Shown: one piece after another, positions 34,232-42,864 of the stretch | Position numbering within the stretch: the first letter of the stretch is position 1 | How the letters are laid out: each line of letters starts with the position of its first letter | Notes under the pieces: model-generated | Seen by the model: only the letters and a program-made list of their open reading frames with translations | Database searches by the model: none | What the model was told of the DNA's origin: nothing | NCBI RefSeq assembly: GCF_003640395.1 | Contig: NZ_RBZQ01000001.1 | Coordinates: 62,001 to 126,000 of the forward strand | Direction: 5' to 3' | Length of the DNA: 64,000 nucleotides | From: Stutzerimonas urumqiensis | GTDB taxonomy: Bacteria; Pseudomonadota; Gammaproteobacteria; Pseudomonadales; Pseudomonadaceae | Made by a program: the position numbers and the translations under genes

Positions 34232-37200
34232 TGAAACCGGCCCTGATCAAGGTACTGCTCGTCTGCCTGGCGGTGCTGTGGCCCACGCTCGGCTTGCGCG
34301 CCGCGGTAGGCGTCTGCAATGACAATTTCCCGGACGGCCTGCAGAGCCATAGCCTTGGGCAGATCGACTTTGGCTATAACGCCCAACTGCAGGGCAGCCC
34401 GGATGCCCGGCTACACGCCGGTAGCATCACGTCGAGCTGGTGGTCCTGGCGAGTGCCGACCTGCGCAACGGTTCAATGCTCACGCATCAATGCCAATGGT
34501 CCCTCGCAATCGGGCGGGACCTTCCCAGGCATTTCCAGCAATGCGGATGTCACGGTGGGCTACCGCGAGACGGGCACGCTGAACGGCAACGGCACCAACC
34601 GCTACCAGACCGTGTCCGTTGGGAGCGAGGCGCAGCTGACCATCAACAGCGGCGCTCAGACCTTCTACATTGCCCAGTTGCAGGTGGGCTACCGAGCCAC
34701 TCTGCGTCTGTCGCCCGGCGACTACTGGATCGGTGCGCTCAGCACCGGGAGCGAATCGCAGATACAGGTGGTCGGCAACGGGCGGGTGCGTCTGTTCGTT
34801 CGCGACGCGCCGAGTCTTGGCTACCGATCCTTGTACAACTCGCCCGCCTTCGAGAGTGCCGGGTCGCCGGGCAAGCTGTTTCTCTACGGCTATGGCAACG
34901 TCACCTTTGAGACCGAAACCACCTTCAGCGGCTATGTGTACAGCCAGCAGGACGTTTACGCCGGCTATGCCTCGCGGCTCTACGGCGCCATCACGGCCGA
35001 CGACATCGAGTTGGCCTCGAATGCGACCGTCCAGTACGTCGCCCCGACCGGCAGCTGCGCCAAGCCAGCCGAGCTGCGGCTGAGCTGGTTGCTGGACGAA
35101 GCAAGCTGGAGCGGTGCGGCCGGCGAGGTCAAGGACGCATCAGGCAACGAGCTGGTCGGGCGCGCCATCAATGGCGCCACCACGGCCGCGACGAGCCCGG
35201 CGTTGCCGGCGGTGGACTCGCAGGGCACCTGCGGTTACGGCAGCTTCCGCACCGGCTCCAGCCAGTATGTGCAGGCGGCCCACGATGACCTGCTGACGCT
35301 GCGTGACAGCTTCACCATCGGCCTGTGGGTCAAGCCGCGCAGCCTGCCGTCCAGCGGTCTGATGAGCATCCTGTCGAAGGACGAAAACTACGAATTCCAC
35401 CTCAACCCCAACGGGACGGTGAACTGGTGGTGGCAGACCACCGGGCCGGAGGCGACCGTGCAGTTCAACAGCAGCAAGGCGCTGACGGTCGGCCAGTGGA
35501 GCCATGTGCTGGTTCGCTACGCGCCGGGGGACCAGCGCATCTACATCAACGGGGTGCAGGCGGGGAGTGCGACCTTCAGCGGCACGCCGCGGGCGAACAC
35601 CGACCCGTTGCAGCTCGGCTGGGACCAGATTGCCGGCCGCCATTTTGATGGTGAGCTCGATGAGCTGCGCATCTACGACGGCGCACTCAGCGCCAGTGAG
35701 ATATCGGCGCTGGTCGCAGAGCGGCACGCCTGCGGTCGCCGGCTTCAGTGTTTTGGCGATGACTTCGGCTCATCGCTTAGCAATGACTGGGTGGTATCCA
35801 GCCGGGGCAAGACGCCCTTCACCCCCTACGTCCAGAATGGCCGTTTGCGTCTGACAAGCAACCAGACCAATGTCGCCACCGCGACCGCCTTGCAGCGGCT
35901 CTTGCCGGCACAGGGAAACTTCATCCAGGTCGAGTTCGACTACTTCGCTTACAACGGCAGCGGGGCAGACGGCATTGCCGTGATCCTGTCCGACGCGACG
36001 CAGACACCACAGCCGGGCGGTTTTGGCGGCTCCCTGGGATATGCGCAGTTGAATGACAACAGCAACAGAATCAGTGGGTTTGCGGGCGGCTGGCTGGGGA
36101 TCGCACTCGACGAGTTCGGTAATTTCTCCAATATGTCGGAGGGGCGTGTAGGGGGCAGTCCGACAAGGCAAACGCCGGATTCGGTCAGCATCCGGGGCTC
36201 GGGAAGTGGATTGGATGGCTACCGTTACCTCACGGGAACAGAGCGATCGCTTAGTCCGGGGCTCGACGATGCCCGCAATAGAGACCCTTCACCTGGACAT
36301 CGCTACCGCCTCACCATCGATGCGCGCCAATCGGGACAGGCGCTCGTAACGGTCGAGCGCAATACCGGTTCCGGCTTCGAAGTGCTGCCCAACCTGAACC
36401 GCTACAACGTGCTGGCGACCGGGAACGAGCAGAAGGCGATGCCGAGTCGCTTCTACCTGTCGTTCACCGGCTCGACCGGCGCGTCCACCAACTATCACGA
36501 CATCGACAATCTCCAGGTCTGCGCCACCCAGATCGAACCGATCGGCCAGCAGATCCATCACTTCGACCTGAGCTATGCCCCGTCTTCGCTGACCTGCAAC
36601 CCGCAGGACGTGACCATCAAGGCCTGCCTGAACGCCGATTGCTCCAAGCTCTACACGGACGCGGTAACCGTTACGCTCACGTCGGACACGGCCGTGTGGC
36701 ATGCCAAGGACAACCAAGTGACCTTCAGCGGCGGCATCGGTACGGCGAAGGTACAGGTGACTCAGGTTGGCGAGGCGACCATCGGCGTCGGCGGCTCCAC
36801 GCCGCCTGCGCTGTCGTTCGGGACCACGACCTGTTCGACTGCCGGCTGCAAGCTGACGGGGGTCACGAGCGGCTTTCTGTTCGATGTGCCGACGGTCATT
36901 GCCGACAAACCGGTCGAGGTGGCCTTCCGTGCCGTGGAGGCCGACAAGGCCGAACCGCAGCGATGTGTAGCGGGTTTCGGGGGCGGCACCCGCTCCATCG
37001 AATTCAGCTCCAAATACATCGATCCTGATAACGGTACCCGGTCGGTGCGGGTGAACGGCACCGAGGTGACCGCCACGCCTAAATCGCTCCAACTGGCCTT
37101 CAATGACCAGGCCGTCGCCACCCTGACCGTGGAATATCGGGATGCCGGGGTTATGCAGCTCAACGCACGGTATGCCCCGACGTCCGGTTACGAAAAAGGA

Positions 37201-38598
37201 CTGGTCATGACAGGTACAGACCAATTCCTCAGCAAACCCTATGGGTTGTGCATCGAGGCCGACGCAGCCTCCGAAGCTGCTTGCACGGCGGATACGGTGG
37301 CCGGTTGCGGGCCCTATAAGAGTGGGCCGAGCATCATTCGTGCCGGGGACGTGTTGCCGCTGCGTATCCGAGCGGTCGGCTGGGAAAGCGATTCGGAGTT
37401 GCTTACAGCGGACAATCTATGCAACGCCAACCTCACCACGCCGAACTTTGAGCTCGAAAAGATTGCGTTGAAGCATCAGCGCACGGCGCCCACGAATGGG
37501 GTGGATGGAACGCTCGGCATCGCCGACTACGCCCACCAGAAAGGTGAGTCCACAGCGATTCAGCCGAAATTTTCTGAAGTTGGCATCTTCACCGTGACGG
37601 CTGCGCCTCCGTTATATATGGGCGAGGCCATCAACGGTGGCACTAGCCGGCGTATCGGCCGTATCACGCCCGCTTACCTGGAAGTGACGGGCAGCGCGAG
37701 CCTCACGCCAAGTTGCGGTATGGAATACAGCTACCAGGGACAGCCGATCGCCTTCGCTGCTGACAACCCGCCCACGCTCACGGTCACCGGCAAGAATCGC
37801 CAGGGCGCACCGACCAAAAACTATGACATCGGCGAGTTCTGGCGCTTGGCGGCACCCTCGGCCGGTGCCTATAGCTCGATCACCGATCGGGCTGGCCTGA
37901 ATGAACGTCTGGTTACTACCGGAACGGCGACTACCGTGACGGATAACGCCACGATCGGAGACGGTATCCGTGCCTTCCGGTGGGTCGGGCAGACGCTGAC
38001 CTATACCCAGGCAGCCGTGCCCGGCCCCGATGATTTGCCTATTACCGCGAAGAATCGCCAGACGTTCAGTGCGGCCAGCCTGACCGATGCCGACGGCGCC
38101 TGCTATGGCACCGCTGGCTGCCAGGCGTTCAGCTACGACTTCACCGAAGCACCGGGTACCGAGGTTCGGCTGGGCCGGCTCGCCATTGGCAACGCGCATG
38201 GCTCGGAGTTGCAAGCGCTGGCATTGCCGGTCCGGGTCCAGACATGGCGCCAGCCGTCCGGCTCGGCCAGTCCGCTGTTTCTCGCCGAAGCGGCTGATAG
38301 CTGCACCACGGCTGGCGTGGTGAAGGATCCAGTGCTTGACGGCTTCAGCGGCAATCTCGCCAGCGGCGAAACGGCGGCGAGTGTTGGCAACTTCGCCCAA
38401 GGCGCTGCGTTGGCGACGCTCAGCGCACCGGGACGGGGCAACGATGGCTCGGTTCGCTTGAGCTTCCCGGACGTACCGGAATGGCTGAAATACCGGTGGG
38501 ACGGTGCCGCGACGCCGCAGCCGCCCAGCGGTGTCGCGACCTTCGGCGTCTACCAGGGCTCGCCGCCGCTGATCTTCCGCCGCGAGGTCTACCGCTGA
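34231..38598 (+). CDS. mshQ: MshQ, large lectin-domain pilus-associated adhesin candidate
   Basis: A 1455-residue secreted protein at the end of the pilus locus. The signal peptide is MKPALIKVLLVCLAVLWPTLGLRA. A beta-rich region (about 30-270) is followed by a LamG/concanavalin-like jelly-roll domain (about 333-500, SFTIGLWVKPRSL, then FDGELDELRIYDGALSASEI). A bacterial L-type lectin-like domain comes next (about 506-768, SGADGIAVILSDATQ, GIALDEFGNF, DIDNLQVC). The C-terminal 690 residues are Ig-like and beta-rich, rich in Cys, Gly, Thr and Ser, as in MshQ proteins (a DUF6701-type region). It starts at ATG 34231, sharing a base with the mshP stop. No sorting motif or transmembrane helix is seen after the signal. 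By position and domains it may cap the pilus and bind glycans. Base use in the middle is less GC-biased than its neighbours. Confidence 0.85.
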   Translation: MKPALIKVLLVCLAVLWPTLGLRAAVGVCNDNFPDGLQSHSLGQIDFGYNAQLQGSPDARLHAGSITSSWWSWRVPTCATVQCSRINANGPSQSGGTFPGISSNADVTVGYRETGTLNGNGTNRYQTVSVGSEAQLTINSGAQTFYIAQLQVGYRATLRLSPGDYWIGALSTGSESQIQVVGNGRVRLFVRDAPSLGYRSLYNSPAFESAGSPGKLFLYGYGNVTFETETTFSGYVYSQQDVYAGYASRLYGAITADDIELASNATVQYVAPTGSCAKPAELRLSWLLDEASWSGAAGEVKDASGNELVGRAINGATTAATSPALPAVDSQGTCGYGSFRTGSSQYVQAAHDDLLTLRDSFTIGLWVKPRSLPSSGLMSILSKDENYEFHLNPNGTVNWWWQTTGPEATVQFNSSKALTVGQWSHVLVRYAPGDQRIYINGVQAGSATFSGTPRANTDPLQLGWDQIAGRHFDGELDELRIYDGALSASEISALVAERHACGRRLQCFGDDFGSSLSNDWVVSSRGKTPFTPYVQNGRLRLTSNQTNVATATALQRLLPAQGNFIQVEFDYFAYNGSGADGIAVILSDATQTPQPGGFGGSLGYAQLNDNSNRISGFAGGWLGIALDEFGNFSNMSEGRVGGSPTRQTPDSVSIRGSGSGLDGYRYLTGTERSLSPGLDDARNRDPSPGHRYRLTIDARQSGQALVTVERNTGSGFEVLPNLNRYNVLATGNEQKAMPSRFYLSFTGSTGASTNYHDIDNLQVCATQIEPIGQQIHHFDLSYAPSSLTCNPQDVTIKACLNADCSKLYTDAVTVTLTSDTAVWHAKDNQVTFSGGIGTAKVQVTQVGEATIGVGGSTPPALSFGTTTCSTAGCKLTGVTSGFLFDVPTVIADKPVEVAFRAVEADKAEPQRCVAGFGGGTRSIEFSSKYIDPDNGTRSVRVNGTEVTATPKSLQLAFNDQAVATLTVEYRDAGVMQLNARYAPTSGYEKGLVMTGTDQFLSKPYGLCIEADAASEAACTADTVAGCGPYKSGPSIIRAGDVLPLRIRAVGWESDSELLTADNLCNANLTTPNFELEKIALKHQRTAPTNGVDGTLGIADYAHQKGESTAIQPKFSEVGIFTVTAAPPLYMGEAINGGTSRRIGRITPAYLEVTGSASLTPSCGMEYSYQGQPIAFAADNPPTLTVTGKNRQGAPTKNYDIGEFWRLAAPSAGAYSSITDRAGLNERLVTTGTATTVTDNATIGDGIRAFRWVGQTLTYTQAAVPGPDDLPITAKNRQTFSAASLTDADGACYGTAGCQAFSYDFTEAPGTEVRLGRLAIGNAHGSELQALALPVRVQTWRQPSGSASPLFLAEAADSCTTAGVVKDPVLDGFSGNLASGETAASVGNFAQGAALATLSAPGRGNDGSVRLSFPDVPEWLKYRWDGAATPQPPSGVATFGVYQGSPPLIFRREVYR

Positions 38599-38625
38599 GA
38601 TTGGTCGGTGCTCGTCGCCGCCCTT

Positions 38626-38647
38626 GGTGGGCTGAAGCCCACCCTAC
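38626..38647. repeat. 22-base palindromic repeat, copy 1 (inverted)
   Basis: GGTGGGCTGAAGCCCACCCTAC. The first 17 bases can fold into a GGTGGGCT/AGCCCACC hairpin. It is the exact reverse complement of the copy at 38784-38805, 136 bases away. Confidence 0.8.
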
Positions 38648-38783
38648 AGGCGAGGTTCGGCCAACCGTTCGACGCAATGGCCATTGCCCCTGTGAGAGGA
38701 AATGGGTATCTCCGAGTCGGTTTTTGATGCCCGAAGCGATCGCCGGCAAGCGGGTTCCAGAGCTGCGCTCAATGGTGCACGGG

Positions 38784-38805
38784 GTAGGGTGGGCTTCAGC
38801 CCACC
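38784..38805. repeat. 22-base palindromic repeat, copy 2
   Basis: GTAGGGTGGGCTTCAGCCCACC, the exact reverse complement of 38626-38647. Together the two copies form a REPIN-like arrangement around a 136-base spacer. Confidence 0.8.
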
Positions 38806-39078
38806 GCCTGCCACCTTCCTGTCTGCCACCTGCGGATCAAATTCGGCCCACCCTTGGGTGTTCACGAGCGGCTCTTTCGCCTGGCTGTAAAAGAGGGGAT
38901 CGCCGGCCTGCCTGTACCAACGCCCCCGAAACGGTGCCTGGTCAGGTCGTTGCAGTTCGCGTGCCAGGGGCACCGGCGGTGGCGTGAGCGCCTGCTGGCG
39001 CCGGATCGGGCGAGGCGAGGGGTTGGAGCATTGCCCTGCGACAGCGCATCGGCGCGGGGGCTGCGCCGATGCGGAGCA

Positions 39079-39483
39079 CTACTCCTGGGCAGGCCAGAGG
39101 CGTAGCGGTGCGCCTTCGGCGGGCCAGAGACGCAACTGGTCGGTGTTGGAAATGTCCCAGCGTTCGACGCGGGACAGGGTGTCCAGGAAGTCGTTTTCCT
39201 GCTTCATGATCAGCGGGTCGCATGCCATGCGGGTGCTGCCGACGTCGCTGAAGTCGATCTGCGTGCCGTCCAGCGAGTAGGTCGCGAACCAGTGGTTGCA
39301 GCCGGCATTGCCGTAGGCGCGGCCTTCGGTCCCGAGGACGAGCGACAACCGGTTGCGCCCGACGACCGGCTCCTCGCCGACCCACTCGGCGAAGTAGGTG
39401 GTTTCTTCCTGCAGGGTGGTCGGTTCGACGGCGCAGCCGCCCAGCGATAGCGCCGTCAGCAATGCAACGAGTGGCTTGTTCAC
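39079..39483 (-). CDS. META/HslJ-like domain lipoprotein
   Basis: A 134-residue periplasmic lipoprotein. The signal ends in LGGC (Cys near residue 17). The mature part has a META (HslJ-type) pattern: SLVLGTEGRAYGNAGCNHWFATYSLDGTQIDF, then MACDPLIMKQENDFLDTL, with the two Cys expected of some META domains. Such proteins are linked to stress and motility phenotypes, but their biochemistry is unclear. It starts with GTG at 39483 behind GGAGG and overlaps the stop of the upstream gene by 4 bases (GTGA), so the two are co-translated. Confidence 0.8.
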   Translation of the reverse strand: MNKPLVALLTALSLGGCAVEPTTLQEETTYFAEWVGEEPVVGRNRLSLVLGTEGRAYGNAGCNHWFATYSLDGTQIDFSDVGSTRMACDPLIMKQENDFLDTLSRVERWDISNTDQLRLWPAEGAPLRLWPAQE

Positions 39484-39917
39484 AGGCGGCCTCCCTGGCA
39501 CGTGGGGCACAGATGCGCGCCGCTGCGGTTCACCCAGCCGAGCTCGGCGATTCGGGCCTCGGCGGCGGGCGTGCGGGCGTTCGGGCCCAGCGCGCCATCG
39601 ACGGCGAATTCGAAGTCCAACCGGGCGTCGCAGCCGTCGCAATCGACCTGCCACTTGAGGATTTCCAGCTCGCGGAACACCGGGCCGCTGCACACGGCTA
39701 CCCATTGCCCTGGCGGATTGATCAGGTGCCGAACCTTGTCCACCGTCAGCGTCTGCGACAGCTCGCGGCTGCCTTTGAGGGTGACCAGCAGACGATCGCC
39801 GACACGAATCGAGCCGCCGTTTCCGGTGACCTGGTAGCGGCCGGGTGTCAGCGCGCGGCATTCGGTGAGGGTGTGGGTCGGATCGAGGAGCGAGTAGCGG
39901 TAATCGTGGACGGTCAT
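39480..39917 (-). CDS. hypothetical protein with a C-terminal zinc-ribbon-like Cys pair
   Basis: A 145-residue cytoplasmic protein with no signal. The C-terminal part has paired cysteines (QVDCDGCDARLDF and HLCPTCQGGRL), suggesting one zinc site. The N-terminal part is rich in beta-forming residues (GGSIRVGDRLLVTLKG). The segment ALGPNARTPAAEARIAELGWVN is a distinctive helix. I do not recognise a named family. It is co-translated with the META lipoprotein (4-base overlap). Confidence 0.68.
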   Translation of the reverse strand: MTVHDYRYSLLDPTHTLTECRALTPGRYQVTGNGGSIRVGDRLLVTLKGSRELSQTLTVDKVRHLINPPGQWVAVCSGPVFRELEILKWQVDCDGCDARLDFEFAVDGALGPNARTPAAEARIAELGWVNRSGAHLCPTCQGGRL

Positions 39918-40027
39918 GGCCTGGCGGAGTCGGTATGCGAGGAGGGCGCAATGCTAGCACGGCCCTCTTGTCCGGCTTCGGCTCGGGGCGACCGTCAGGC
40001 GGAACCCGACGGTCGCCAGGGGCGTTG

Positions 40028-40939
40028 TCAGATGACCGGCTCGCCGGCGGGCGGTACTTCGGCGGGGATCGGCCCGGGCGTCGGCGCGGTGGGAGGGGCC
40101 TCGGTCGGTGCGGGTGTCCTGGCCGGTGGCGGGGCTGGCGCGGCGGGGATCTGCTGGCGGGCGAAGGTTTCCTCGAAGAAACGGGTCATGTCTTCCCAGG
40201 AGCGCTGATCGGCGCGTGCGTCGTAGGCGACGTCCACGCCCTTGGCCTGGAAGGCATCGGCGCCGGGGTTGGTGAAGCCGTGCTTGGCGCCGGGATGGCT
40301 GACGAACCGATAGTCGGCCCTGGCGGCCACCATTTCGGCGGTGAGGTTGCCGGCGTCTTCGGCGCTGACCATGCTGTCGGCGGCGCCATGCTCGACCAGC
40401 ACGCGCGCCGCGACGCTGCCGGGAACGGCCCGTGTGTCGGTCGCCAATGCGCCATGAAAGCTCACCACGCCCAGCAGTGGAACGCCCTGTCGCGCCATGT
40501 CCAGCACCACCTTGCCGCCGAAGCAGTAGCCGATGGCGCCGACCAGGCTGGCGTCGGTCTGCGGTTGCGCCTGGAGCAGGTCGAGGCCGGCGGTGAACCG
40601 CGCGCGGGCGGTGTCGGCATCGGCCAGCGCGGCCTGCATGAAGGCCTTGGCGTCCTTGGGATGGTCGGTGTGCTTGCCTTCGCCGTACATGTCGATCGCC
40701 AGGGCGCTGTAGCCCAGCTCGGCCAGGTCGCGGGCACGGCGCTTGGCGTAATCGTTCAGGCCCCACCATTCGTGGACGACGACGATCCCGGGTCGTTTGG
40801 CCGGCAGGGCGTCGTCGTAGGCGTAGTAGCCGACCAGGCGCGTGCCGTCCGGCGCGGTATAGGGAATCTCCCGCGTCTGGATTTCGGCACTGGCCGACGC
40901 GGCAAGGGTCATCAACAGGGTGAACAGGGCGGGGCGCAT
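40028..40939 (-). CDS. dienelactone hydrolase family protein, secreted
   Basis: A 303-residue alpha/beta hydrolase of the dienelactone hydrolase (DLH) family with a signal peptide (MRPALFTLLMTLAASASA). The DLH features are GIVVVHEWWGLNDYAKRRARDLAELGYSALAIDMYGEG, nucleophile motif GYCFGGK (Cys, as in true DLHs) and a catalytic His in HPGAKHGFTNPG. A Pro/Ala/Thr-rich C-terminal tail (about 265-303) is unusual and probably disordered. DLH proteins hydrolyse cyclic esters; the periplasmic substrate is not known. The ribosome site AGGAG precedes ATG 40939. It is a single-gene unit, convergent with nothing obvious. Confidence 0.88.
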   Translation of the reverse strand: MRPALFTLLMTLAASASAEIQTREIPYTAPDGTRLVGYYAYDDALPAKRPGIVVVHEWWGLNDYAKRRARDLAELGYSALAIDMYGEGKHTDHPKDAKAFMQAALADADTARARFTAGLDLLQAQPQTDASLVGAIGYCFGGKVVLDMARQGVPLLGVVSFHGALATDTRAVPGSVAARVLVEHGAADSMVSAEDAGNLTAEMVAARADYRFVSHPGAKHGFTNPGADAFQAKGVDVAYDARADQRSWEDMTRFFEETFARQQIPAAPAPPPARTPAPTEAPPTAPTPGPIPAEVPPAGEPVI

Positions 40940-41109
40940 CGAGGCTCTCCTGGGGCGCAGGTAACGGGGCAATTGGCCAAGCTTAGATCGACGGCGACGC
41001 CGGGGTTCCGCAAGACGGCTCAAAGAGGGTTGCGCGGATGGCGGCGGTTGGCCGAAAGGCCCGGCGCTGCTAGCCTGCGCGGCTTTTTACAGACGGGTGC
41101 AGTGTGGGC

Positions 41110-42297
41110 ATGGCGACATCCGGGCGGGTTCACATCAGGCGCGGCACGGCGGAATACCGCCGGGCGACGTTCGCGCTGTTCTGCGCGGGGTTCGCGACCT
41201 TCGCGTTGCTGTATTGCGTGCAACCGCTGCTGCCGCTGCTGGCGGCGCATTTCTCGGTCTCGGCGGCGACCAGCGCGCTGGCGCTCTCCTTCACGACCTT
41301 GAGCCTGGCGCTGTGCCTGCTGGTTTCCGGCGCGTTGGCGGAAAGCTGGGGACGCAAGCCCGTGATGGCCGCCGCGCTGGGTGTCGCCAGCCTGCTCGGA
41401 TTGGCGTGCGCGGCGGTCGACAGCTGGGAGCCGCTGCTCGTCCTGCGGGCGCTGTTGGGCCTGGCCCTGAGCGGGTTGCCGGCGCTGGCGATGGCCTATG
41501 TGGGCGAGGAGTTCGACCCCGAGTCGCTGCCGGCGGCGATGGGGTTGTACATCGGTGGCACGGCGCTGGGCGGGTTGCTCGGTCGCCTGCTGGCCGGCCT
41601 GCTGGGGGATCTGGGCGGCTGGCCGCTGGCCCTGGGCGGCGTGGCCTCGCTGGGGTTGCTGGCGCTGGTCCTGTTCGTCTGGCTGCTGCCGCCGTCACGG
41701 CATTTCCGTGCGCAGCGGTTGTCGTTCGGCGGGGTGCTGGGCAATTTCGCGACGCACCTCGGCAATCCCCGGCTGCGGGTGTTGTTCCTGCTCGGTTTCC
41801 TGCTGATGGGCAGCTTCGTGGCGCTGTTCAACTACATCGGTTTCCGGCTGGCCGGCGAGCCGTTCGGCCTGTCGTCGACGGTGATCGGATCGCTGTTCAT
41901 GGTCTATCTGGCCGGTATTTTCAGCGCCGGCTGGGCCGGCAGGCTGGTGCCGCGCTTTGGCGCACGGCGCGTGCTGCTTGGCGGGGTGGGGTTGATGCTG
42001 GCGGGCATCGCGCTTTGCGCCACGGCCTGGCTGGCCAGCATCACGCTGGGGCTGGGCGTCTTCACCCTGGGGTTCTTCGCGGCCCATGCGGTGGCGAGCG
42101 GGCAGGTCGGCCATTACGCTCAGGGCGCCAAGGCGCAGGCCTCGGCGCTTTATCTGTGCGCGTATTACCTGGGGTCGAGCCTGGTGGGGTATGTCGGCGG
42201 CTATGTGTGGGAGCATGCCGGCTGGTGGCCGCTGGTGGCGGTACTGGCGGGGCTGCTGGTTATTGCCGGCGTGGCGGCCCGCCGGCTGCCGGGCTGA
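41110..42297 (+). CDS. MFS transporter, YnfM-like
   Basis: A 395-residue major-facilitator inner-membrane transporter with about twelve hydrophobic segments. Its N-terminal half matches the YnfM-type exporter pattern (FALFCAGFATFALLYCVQPLLPLLAAHFSVS; SALALSFTTLSLALCLLVSGALAESWGRKPVM). A conserved loop motif GRKP between TM2 and TM3 is present. The start may be ATG 41110 or GTG 41104; both are close together, and ATG is preferred. YnfM-like proteins are probable drug/metabolite exporters with no settled substrate. Confidence 0.85.
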   Translation: MATSGRVHIRRGTAEYRRATFALFCAGFATFALLYCVQPLLPLLAAHFSVSAATSALALSFTTLSLALCLLVSGALAESWGRKPVMAAALGVASLLGLACAAVDSWEPLLVLRALLGLALSGLPALAMAYVGEEFDPESLPAAMGLYIGGTALGGLLGRLLAGLLGDLGGWPLALGGVASLGLLALVLFVWLLPPSRHFRAQRLSFGGVLGNFATHLGNPRLRVLFLLGFLLMGSFVALFNYIGFRLAGEPFGLSSTVIGSLFMVYLAGIFSAGWAGRLVPRFGARRVLLGGVGLMLAGIALCATAWLASITLGLGVFTLGFFAAHAVASGQVGHYAQGAKAQASALYLCAYYLGSSLVGYVGGYVWEHAGWWPLVAVLAGLLVIAGVAARRLPG

Positions 42298-42792
42298 TCA
42301 CTCGACGCGCTGCTGGCCGGTATAGACGAGCGTGGCCCGGCAGCGTCGGCAGAAATAGCGTCGTCCGCGCGCTACCAACGCATGACGCTGAGCGGTGAAG
42401 GGGAACGCCTGGTCCTCGCAGTCGCAGCGGTAGAGGTACCGCGTGCTGCGGCGCGGCGCGATCGCATAGCTATGGCAGCGGCTCGGCGGCAAGCCGTAGA
42501 CGCCGCGCATGATCGCCTGCCATTCCTCGCCATGCGGACGGATGCCGCCGCCGAACATCTGGTGGGCGACCAGGTGCGCGACTTCGTGCGGGACGGTCTG
42601 GCGCAGGAAGTGCTCACGGTTCTCGGCGTAGAGCTGCGCGTTGAACCGCAGCAGGTTGTCGTGCAGGTGGGCGACCCCGGCCTTCTGGCCGCGCAATCGC
42701 AGGCTGACCTCGGGACGGGTGAAGCGACGCTGGAAGAAGGCCTCGGCCTGCTGGTAGCAGGTCTCGACGCGGGCGTGAAGCTGTTCGGGCAT
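42298..42792 (-). CDS. sprT: SprT family zinc metalloprotease-like protein
   Basis: A 164-residue SprT-like protein. It has the zinc metallopeptidase motif VPHEVAHLVAH near residue 69, a third zinc ligand region (HGEEWQAIM), and a C-terminal zinc-ribbon with CDC and FCRRCRATLVY. SprT proteins are the bacterial relatives of the SPRTN DNA-protein crosslink protease; the bacterial role is poorly defined. I start at ATG 42792, because the N-terminal extension of the longest frame carries no family sequence. The opposite-strand gene ends just before it, so the two converge. Confidence 0.88.
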   Translation of the reverse strand: MPEQLHARVETCYQQAEAFFQRRFTRPEVSLRLRGQKAGVAHLHDNLLRFNAQLYAENREHFLRQTVPHEVAHLVAHQMFGGGIRPHGEEWQAIMRGVYGLPPSRCHSYAIAPRRSTRYLYRCDCEDQAFPFTAQRHALVARGRRYFCRRCRATLVYTGQQRVE

Positions 42793-42864
42793 GGGGACTC
42801 CATCTGGGCCGGCCGGCATTATGCCAAGCCGGCCGCAGGGCGCCCACGATGCCCGACGAAGCGA

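Larger units (their letters stand above)
38599..39078. other. non-coding gap after mshQ with repeats
   Basis: This 480-base stretch has no gene that I can support. It carries two exact inverted copies of a 22-base palindrome (38626-38647 and 38784-38805), REP-like fragments with the ATCGCCGGCAAGC/ATCGCCGGCCTGC core near 38743 and 38900, and no T-tract terminator. It separates the pilus locus from a convergent gene set. Confidence 0.6.
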
